Part shown: in pieces, positions 58,833-64,000 of the stretch
Layout: every line of letters begins with the position of its first letter
How positions within the stretch are numbered: the stretch's first letter is position 1
From: CAIWHR01 sp963708855
Lineage (GTDB): Bacteria > Pseudomonadota > Gammaproteobacteria > Burkholderiales > Casimicrobiaceae
Assembly (NCBI GenBank): GCA_963708855.1
Contig: CAVPUM010000001.1
Location: forward strand, 124,001 to 188,000
DNA length: 64,000 nucleotides
Direction of reading: 5' to 3'
Translations under genes and position numbers: made by a program
The notes under the pieces: model-generated
Databases searched by the model: none
Seen by the model: only the letters and a program-made list of their open reading frames with translations
What the model was told of the DNA's origin: nothing

Positions 58833-59852
58833 CTACGCGGTGTGCGCAAGCGACGCCGCGGGCTCCACGGCCGCCAGCGCCTCGAGAAAGAGCTCCGGCC
58901 CCGCGCCCTTCAGCTTCGCGGCGTCCGACAGGATCTGCCGGAAGCGCCGGCCGCCCGAGCGTCCGTGATAGAGGCCGAGCACGTGCCGCGCAATCGCGCG
59001 CAGCGGCACGCCGCGCGCGAGCTGTGACGCCGTGTAGGGCAGGAGCGCGTGCAGCACTTCGGCGCGCGAGCGCGCCGGCGCGTCGTCGCCGAAGGCGCGC
59101 CAGCCCGCCTGCGCCAGGAAGTACGGATCGTGATACGCGACGCGGCCGAGCATCACGCCGTCCACGTGCGCGAGCTCGCGCTCGATTCCGTCCCAGTCGC
59201 CGAGCCCGCCGTTCAGGACGATCGTCAGCGCCGGAAAATCGCGCTTCAGCCGATGCACGACGTCATGGCGCAGCGGCGGGACTTCGCGGTTTTCCTTCGG
59301 CGAGAGCCCCTTCAGCACTGCGTTGCGCGCATGGACGATGAACACCTCGCAACCGGCGGCGGCGACCGTGCCGACGAAATCGCGGACGAATGCGTAATCG
59401 TCGTCGTGATCCAGGCCGATCCGGTGCTTGACCGTCACGGGGATCGAAACCGCGCCGCGCATCGCCTGCATGCAATCGGCGACGAGCGCAGGCTCGGCCA
59501 TCAGGCAGGCGCCGAAGCTGCCCGTCTGCACGCGCTCGGAGGGGCAGCCGCAATTGAGGTTGATCTCGTCGTAGCCCCAGCGCTCGCCCAGCTGCGCGCC
59601 GGCGGCGAGCTGATGCGGATCGCTGCCGCCCAGCTGGAGCGCCAGCGGATGCTCGGCAGGATCGAAATCGAGGTGGTGCGGGACGTCGCCGTGCGCGAGC
59701 GCCCCGCTCGTGATCATCTCGGTGTAGAGCCGCGCGCGGGGCGCGATCAGGCGCAGGAAGTACCGGCAGTGGCGGTCGGTCCAATCCATCATCGGCGCGA
59801 CGCAGACGCGGTGCGCTTCGCGCGACGCCGCAAGCGCCCTCGCGTGCGTCAC
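58833..59852 (-). CDS. dusA: tRNA-dihydrouridine synthase A
   Basis: A 339-aa FMN enzyme reducing U20/U20a in tRNA D-loops. Motifs: VCVAPMMDWTDRHCRYFLRL, PHHLDFDPAEHPLALQLGGS, EINLNCGCPSERVQTGSFGA (catalytic Cys), PVTVKHRIGLDH, FIVHARNAVLKGLSPKENRE, TIVLNGGLGDW, VMLGRVAYHDPYFL. No ATG fits; GTG 59852 overlaps the acyl-CoA ligase stop by 4 bases (GTGA). The two genes have no functional link. Confidence 0.95.
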   Translation of the reverse strand: MTHARALAASREAHRVCVAPMMDWTDRHCRYFLRLIAPRARLYTEMITSGALAHGDVPHHLDFDPAEHPLALQLGGSDPHQLAAGAQLGERWGYDEINLNCGCPSERVQTGSFGACLMAEPALVADCMQAMRGAVSIPVTVKHRIGLDHDDDYAFVRDFVGTVAAAGCEVFIVHARNAVLKGLSPKENREVPPLRHDVVHRLKRDFPALTIVLNGGLGDWDGIERELAHVDGVMLGRVAYHDPYFLAQAGWRAFGDDAPARSRAEVLHALLPYTASQLARGVPLRAIARHVLGLYHGRSGGRRFRQILSDAAKLKGAGPELFLEALAAVEPAASLAHTA

Positions 59853-61462
59853 GATGCCAAGCCCGGTCCGGAATGGATGGCCGACGCGCGCCCTTCCCAG
59901 AATGGCGCACGCAGCTCGCGCTTCAGCGTCTTGCCCGCGGCGTTGCGCGGAAACGAATCCAGCACGAGCACCCGATCGACGCGCTGGTACTTCGCCGCGA
60001 CGCGCGCATTGATCCAGTCGCGCAACTCGTCGGCGCCGGCAACGCCCGACTCCCGCAGCACGACGGCGGCCACCGGCGCCTCGCCCCATTTGTCGTGCGG
60101 GATCCCGAACACGGCGACCTCGAGTATCGCCGGATGGCGCGCCGCGACTTCCTCGATGTCCTTCGGATACACCTTGATGCCGCCGCTGTCGATCATGTCC
60201 TTCTTGCGGTCGACCAGGTAGAGGAATCCATCGCCGTCAACGTACCCCAAATCGCCGGTGTGCAGCCAGCCGTCGCGCAGCGCCTGCCGCGTCTCCTCGG
60301 GCCGTTTGTAGTAGCCGGGCATCGTGATCGGGCCGCGGCCGACGATCTCGCCGATCGCTCCTGCCGGCAGATCGCGTCCATCCTCGCCGACGATCCGCAT
60401 TTCGTAGAAGGGCGGCGGCACGCCGACGCTGCCGGACTTGCGCAGCGCATCGTCGCGGTCGAGCACGGTGAGAAAGCCTTCGGTCAGCCCGTAGAGCTCG
60501 TAGAAGCGTCGCGGCAGGAGCTCGTTCAGCCGGTCCTTGATCTCCTGGTGCAAAGGCGCGCCGAGCGAAAGGATCATCTCGAGCGAAGTGAGTCGCGCGG
60601 GATCGAAGCGCTTCGAATGGAGAATCGCGATGATCTGCGACGGGACGAGCATCGTGTGCGTAACACGCTCGCGCTCGACCGTTGCGATGAAGGCGTCGGG
60701 ATCGAAGGCCCGCTCCACCACGAACGTCGCGCCCAGCATGAAGGCCGGCAGCATCGTCGTCATCGCGCCGTTGAACACGATCGAGCCCGAGTGCAGAACG
60801 ACGGATTCGGGAGCCATGCGCCAGGAGCTTGCCCGCGCCGCGTACATCGCCCGGATGAAATGCGTGTGCTGGATGCCCTTCGGCGCGCCGGTGGTGCCGG
60901 ACGTGTACATCAGCGTCCACAGATCCCCCGCCTCGACGCGAACCTCCGGATCGTCGTCGCTCGCGTCCGCGATCAGCGTGCCGTAGGCAAGGTAACCGGA
61001 CGCCTCGTCGTCCGGAGCCGCGTCGTGCAGCACCCATGCGGGACGGGCACCGGTTGTCGGCCGTCCGCGCACTTCGTCCAGCATAGCGCGCTGATCGCCG
61101 GACCCGATGATGACGCAAGGGGACGCGTCGGCCACGAGGGACGCGAGGCCGGGCGGGGTCAGCAGTGGGGACAGCGGAACCACGACGGCGCCGAGCTTGG
61201 CGCACGCCCAATAGGTGGCGAGGAGCTCGAGCGAGTTCGGAAGCACCGTCGCGACGCGGTTGCCGCGCACGACACCCAGCGCGGCCAACGCGTTCGCGCA
61301 GCGGTTCACGTACGCGTTGAACTCGCGCCAGTTGAGACGGATTTCGCGGGCATCGGGCCCGTGCGGCGCAATGACGACCGCGGTGTGGTGCGGCCGGTAG
61401 CGCGCGTGACGCGCGGGCAGCGCGCCCATGACCAGGCTGTTGGTGGCGATCGGTGTTTCCAT
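59849..61462 (-). CDS. AMP-dependent acyl-CoA synthetase/ligase
   Basis: A 537-aa ANL enzyme forming acyl-CoA through an acyl-AMP intermediate. Motifs: LMYTSGTTGAPKGIQHTHFI (P-loop), YELYGLTEGFLTVLD, DGWLHTGDLGYVDGDGFLYL, DRKKDMIDSGGIKVYPKDIE and the C-terminal Lys in RNAAGKTLKREL. The chain specificity (medium or long fatty acid, or aryl acid) is unknown. ATG 61462 has GGAG 5 bases upstream; ATG 61483 is also in frame. It is downstream of midA (39 bases). Confidence 0.9.
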   Translation of the reverse strand: METPIATNSLVMGALPARHARYRPHHTAVVIAPHGPDAREIRLNWREFNAYVNRCANALAALGVVRGNRVATVLPNSLELLATYWACAKLGAVVVPLSPLLTPPGLASLVADASPCVIIGSGDQRAMLDEVRGRPTTGARPAWVLHDAAPDDEASGYLAYGTLIADASDDDPEVRVEAGDLWTLMYTSGTTGAPKGIQHTHFIRAMYAARASSWRMAPESVVLHSGSIVFNGAMTTMLPAFMLGATFVVERAFDPDAFIATVERERVTHTMLVPSQIIAILHSKRFDPARLTSLEMILSLGAPLHQEIKDRLNELLPRRFYELYGLTEGFLTVLDRDDALRKSGSVGVPPPFYEMRIVGEDGRDLPAGAIGEIVGRGPITMPGYYKRPEETRQALRDGWLHTGDLGYVDGDGFLYLVDRKKDMIDSGGIKVYPKDIEEVAARHPAILEVAVFGIPHDKWGEAPVAAVVLRESGVAGADELRDWINARVAAKYQRVDRVLVLDSFPRNAAGKTLKRELRAPFWEGRASAIHSGPGLAS

Positions 61463-61501
61463 GGCGGCTCCGTTATTGGCCATGCATGCTGCCCTGTGTC
61501 G

Positions 61502-62707
61502 TTACAACCGGTGACGGCGATCGGCAACGCCGAAGCCGGGCCAGGCGATCGCCTCCGACCTTGCCAGCGCCAGGACCTTGAACAACTCCCCCATCTCCGA
61601 GGGCGCGAGCAACTTCTGCACCGCCGCGGCCGCCCGAAGGTAGGCGGACGATTCGGGCGCGCCGGTGGCCGCCAGCGCGTCGAGCATCCCGCAGCCGATC
61701 AGGAACGGCGCCTGCGCGGCAAAGCCGGCGACGTGAAGCCCAGGGCGCTCACCTGCTTCCGCCATCGCCGTGAAGTCGACGTGCGCGGTGATGTCGGTGA
61801 GGCCGGGCCACGCGAACGGATCGCCATGCGCGCGATGGCGATAATGGCACATCAGCGTCCCCTCGCTGCGCTGCGGGTGATAGTACTCGGCGGCGGGAAA
61901 GCCGTAGTCGACGTAGAGCGCCGCCCCGGCGACGAGTCGCCTGCCGACATCCTCGACCAGCGCTTCGGCGGCCGGATTGAGCTCGCTCAGGTAATCGCCA
62001 TCATGCGGGAAGCGGGCCGCGGCCATGGCCTCGATGCGCGCGCCGGCCGGGCGCTCGTTCCACGCGAAACCACTCCGCGCGTCGTCCCAGGTCACGCCAC
62101 GCTCGAACCACTGGCCACGCCTCCGTGCGACGAGCTCCACCGGCACCGCGTCGAGCACCTCGTTGGCGATCAGCGCGCCGTCGATCGTCTCCGGCAATGC
62201 GGCGATCCACGCGACACGGTCCAGATGCGCGGGAGCATCGCGCGCCAGCGTCGCGCGCTGGCGTTGCGCGAGGTCCGGACTGATTTCGAGTATCGCGTAG
62301 CGCGACGGGAGCGCGTCGCACGCGGCAAGCGCGACGAGGAGATCGGCGGCGAGCCGGCCGCTGCCGCCGCCGAGCTCGACGAGCTCCCGGCGCTCGGTCG
62401 CCGCGAGGATGGCCGCCACCTGCGTCGCGAGCGCTGTCGCGAACAGCGGCGTCATTTCGGGCGCCGTGACGAAATCCCCGGCAGCTCCGAGCTTTTGCGC
62501 GCCGGCTGCGTAGTAGCCCAGGCCGGGCGCATGGAGCGCGAGCTCCATGTACCGGGAGAAGGGGATGTGTCCGGCACCGGCCGCGATGGCGGCGCGAATG
62601 TGCGCCGTGACGCTTTCGCTATGGGCGCGCGCGGCGGCGTCCGGCTCGGGAAGATCGGTCACGGTGGAACGGGATGCGCGCCGAACGAAACCGGCCGCGT
62701 GCGGCAT
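61502..62707 (-). CDS. MidA/NDUFAF7-family SAM-dependent protein methyltransferase
   Basis: A 401-aa class I methyltransferase of the DUF185 family. Recognisable blocks: IPFSRYMELALHAPGLGYYA, DFVTAPEMTPLFATALATQV, the SAM motif VELGGGSGRLAADLLVALAA, GALIANEVLDAVPVELVARR, and LYVDYGFPAAEYYHPQRSEG, GTLMCHYRHRAHGDPFAWPG, DITAHVDFTAMA. The mitochondrial homologue methylates a complex I subunit; the bacterial target is unknown. ATG 62707 is used. It is divergent from the SDR gene across a palindrome. Confidence 0.9.
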   Translation of the reverse strand: MPHAAGFVRRASRSTVTDLPEPDAAARAHSESVTAHIRAAIAAGAGHIPFSRYMELALHAPGLGYYAAGAQKLGAAGDFVTAPEMTPLFATALATQVAAILAATERRELVELGGGSGRLAADLLVALAACDALPSRYAILEISPDLAQRQRATLARDAPAHLDRVAWIAALPETIDGALIANEVLDAVPVELVARRRGQWFERGVTWDDARSGFAWNERPAGARIEAMAAARFPHDGDYLSELNPAAEALVEDVGRRLVAGAALYVDYGFPAAEYYHPQRSEGTLMCHYRHRAHGDPFAWPGLTDITAHVDFTAMAEAGERPGLHVAGFAAQAPFLIGCGMLDALAATGAPESSAYLRAAAAVQKLLAPSEMGELFKVLALARSEAIAWPGFGVADRRHRL

Positions 62708-62719
62708 GGCGATCCGTGT

Positions 62720-62741
62720 GTTAGATTCCAAGGAGTCTAAC
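62720..62741. promoter_or_regulatory. 22-bp near-perfect palindrome between divergent genes
   Basis: GTTAGATTCC-AA-GGAGTCTAAC has one mismatch across ten paired positions. It lies in the 54-base gap between midA and the SDR gene and contains -10-like TTAGAT on one strand and TTAGAC on the other. It could be an operator for a dimeric repressor, or two overlapping promoters. Confidence 0.5.
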
Positions 62742-62761
62742 GTGTAATCCGGGAGCGCGGC

Positions 62762-63499
62762 GTGCAAGGCAGGATCGTGCTGATCACCGGAGGAGGCAAG
62801 CGTGTCGGCGCGGCGATCTGCCGCCGCCTGCACGCGGCCGGCGCGAGCCTCATGCTCCACTACCGCAGTTCCGCGGGGGAGGCCCGGCTGCTGCAGGCCG
62901 AGCTCAACGGCGTGCGGGCCGATTCGGTGGCGCTGATCCAGGCGGACCTGCTCGAACTCCACAAGCTGCCGGCGATCGTCGAGCAGACGGTGCAGAGGTT
63001 CGGCCGTCTCGATGCGCTCGTCAACAACGCATCGTCGTTCTTCCCGACGCCGGTGGGGTCCATCACGCCGGAGGCCTGGGACGACCTGATCGGCACCAAT
63101 CTGCGCGCCCCGCTGTTCCTCGCGCAAGCCGCGGCGCCGGCGTTGAAGAAGGCGCAAGGCGCGATCGTCAACATCGCGGACATCCACGCCGAACGGCCGC
63201 TCAGGAATTTCGTCGTCTACTCGATCGCGAAGGCGGGGCTGATCGGCCTGACCCGCTCGCTTGCGCGCGAGCTCGCGCCGGAAGTTCGCGTGAATGCCGT
63301 TGCGCCCGGTCCCATCCTGTGGCCGGACGACGCCTCGTTCGACGAATTGTCGCGGCAGCGGATCATCTCGCACACGCCGCTCAAACGCGAAGGCGAGCCC
63401 GACGACATCGCGAAGGCCGTGCATTTCCTGCTCGCCGATGCCACGTACGTGACCGGCGAAACGATCAACGTCGACGGCGGCCGGCACGTCGCGATCTAG
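62762..63499 (+). CDS. Pteridine reductase-like SDR (FolM-type dihydromonapterin/dihydrofolate reductase)
   Basis: A 245-aa classical SDR with ITGGGKRVGAAICRRLHAAG (the TGGxKRxG cofactor loop typical of pteridine reductases), VNNASSFFPTPVGS, ADIHAERPLRNFVVYSIAKA (Tyr and Lys of YxxxK present) and NAVAPGPILWPDD. It is a likely pteridine/folate-reducing FolM-like enzyme. GTG 62762 is the start. It is divergent from midA. Confidence 0.85.
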   Translation: MQGRIVLITGGGKRVGAAICRRLHAAGASLMLHYRSSAGEARLLQAELNGVRADSVALIQADLLELHKLPAIVEQTVQRFGRLDALVNNASSFFPTPVGSITPEAWDDLIGTNLRAPLFLAQAAAPALKKAQGAIVNIADIHAERPLRNFVVYSIAKAGLIGLTRSLARELAPEVRVNAVAPGPILWPDDASFDELSRQRIISHTPLKREGEPDDIAKAVHFLLADATYVTGETINVDGGRHVAI

Positions 63500-63601
63500 A
63501 ATCTGGTCACAGGGTTTCGGCAGCCGCGAACGCGCCCCGGACGATCGCAGCGAACGGGAAGGACTGCGCTTTCGCCGGCACAACGCCGGCCTCATCGAGG
63601 A

Positions 63602-64000
63602 TCAGGCGTTCCCGGCCGCGCGTCGGTGTCGGTGTAACGCCGCCCGGATCAGCCGGCGCGTGAAGCCGGCATGGCCTTCCGGATCGTGCGCAAGACACAG
63701 ATCGGCGCTGCCGTAGTCTGCGGGAAGGTAGTAGACGCCGCAATTGGGATTGATTTCCAGCATGAAGGGGGCGCCGGTCCCGTCGACGCGGATGTCGCAG
63801 CGGCCGAAGCTGGCACCCTTCAGCGCGACGAAGAAACGGGCGGAAACGTCGCGCAGGCGAGCAGCGAGCGCAACATCGTCGACCGGCGACACTGCCATCT
63901 TCTTGTAATCCACCCATTTCATCGCCGAGTGCTTGAAGGTCTCGCCCTCCGGAAAGCGGTACCGGATCGGCGTGTACGTCTTCGGCCGCGCTGGATCATC
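63602..64000 (-). CDS. ATP-grasp (D-Ala-D-Ala ligase-like) protein, 5' end outside window
   Basis: The last 132 residues of an ATP-grasp ligase; the frame is open to position 64000, so the start lies beyond the window. Seen: RYRFPEGETFKHSAMKWVDY, FFVALKGASFGRCDIRVDG, and the metal-binding MLEINPNCGVYYLPADYGSA (Glu and Asn). This matches the D-alanine-D-alanine ligase-like C-terminal domain. Members also ligate other amino acids; the substrate is unknown. The gap 63500-63601 holds nothing recognisable. Confidence 0.82.
   Translation of the reverse strand, partial: DDPARPKTYTPIRYRFPEGETFKHSAMKWVDYKKMAVSPVDDVALAARLRDVSARFFVALKGASFGRCDIRVDGTGAPFMLEINPNCGVYYLPADYGSADLCLAHDPEGHAGFTRRLIRAALHRHRRAAGNA

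Overview
The window is GC-rich (roughly two thirds G+C by eye), gene-dense chromosomal DNA from a proteobacterium, most likely a betaproteobacterium near Burkholderiales. Evidence: hemC-hemD, hemX-hemY, ubiA and ubiD of beta/gammaproteobacterial type, a yqjD-yqjE-yqjK-like trio, dusA, a tripartite MdtABC-type RND pump with its outer-membrane factor, and a family of short G+C-rich intergenic repeats of the 'LPLGGTARSAKGG' type common in Burkholderiales. I see no rRNA, tRNA, CRISPR array, phage or transposase gene.

Layout. 0-15 kb: housekeeping and metabolism (FAH-family enzyme cut by the window edge, proline iminopeptidase, cytochrome b561 with two YceI proteins, bioA, dacB, yqjDE-like membrane-stress genes, ubiD, an MFS transporter, fhs with a 3' frameshift, an atypical SDR). 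15-24 kb: lipoprotein hydrolase, DNA glycosylase, ubiA, a ferredoxin-FNR reductase, hemX-hemY and a DMT transporter. 24.2-28.7 kb: a 2-oxoacid:acceptor oxidoreductase operon in which a GltD-like flavoprotein is fused to a two-cluster ferredoxin.

28.7-54 kb is the most interesting block and reads as a bacterial sphingolipid island. One strand encodes fatty acyl-AMP ligase, NAD-dependent epimerase/reductase (CerR-like), acyl carrier protein, serine palmitoyltransferase-type oxoamine synthase and an ABC exporter as one operon. The other strand carries a GNAT acyltransferase (ceramide-synthase-like), a nucleotidyltransferase and a fatty-acid 2-hydroxylase (FA2H/Scs7-like). After an RND pump operon come a metallophosphoesterase, a CDP-alcohol phosphotransferase with an extra N-terminal domain, a DAGK/ceramide-kinase-type lipid kinase and a Tam41-like (CDP-DAG synthase fold) nucleotidyltransferase. 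Together these could make ceramide, phosphorylate it, activate it as CDP-ceramide and attach a polar headgroup. The headgroup route is inference.

54-64 kb: HIT protein (frameshifted), 2-hydroxyacid dehydrogenase, hemD-hemC, a VOC protein, a D-erythronate-dehydrogenase-like epimerase, dusA, an acyl-CoA ligase, midA, a pteridine-reductase-like SDR and a truncated ATP-grasp gene.

Two structural themes recur. First, a repeat family sits exactly at gene junctions as a tiny open frame that starts on the upstream stop codon (RTGA) and usually stops on the downstream start codon (NTGA or TGATG). Second, three genes (fhs, the Tam41-like gene, the HIT gene) carry single-base frameshifts, two of them within 0.6 kb, which may be assembly errors.
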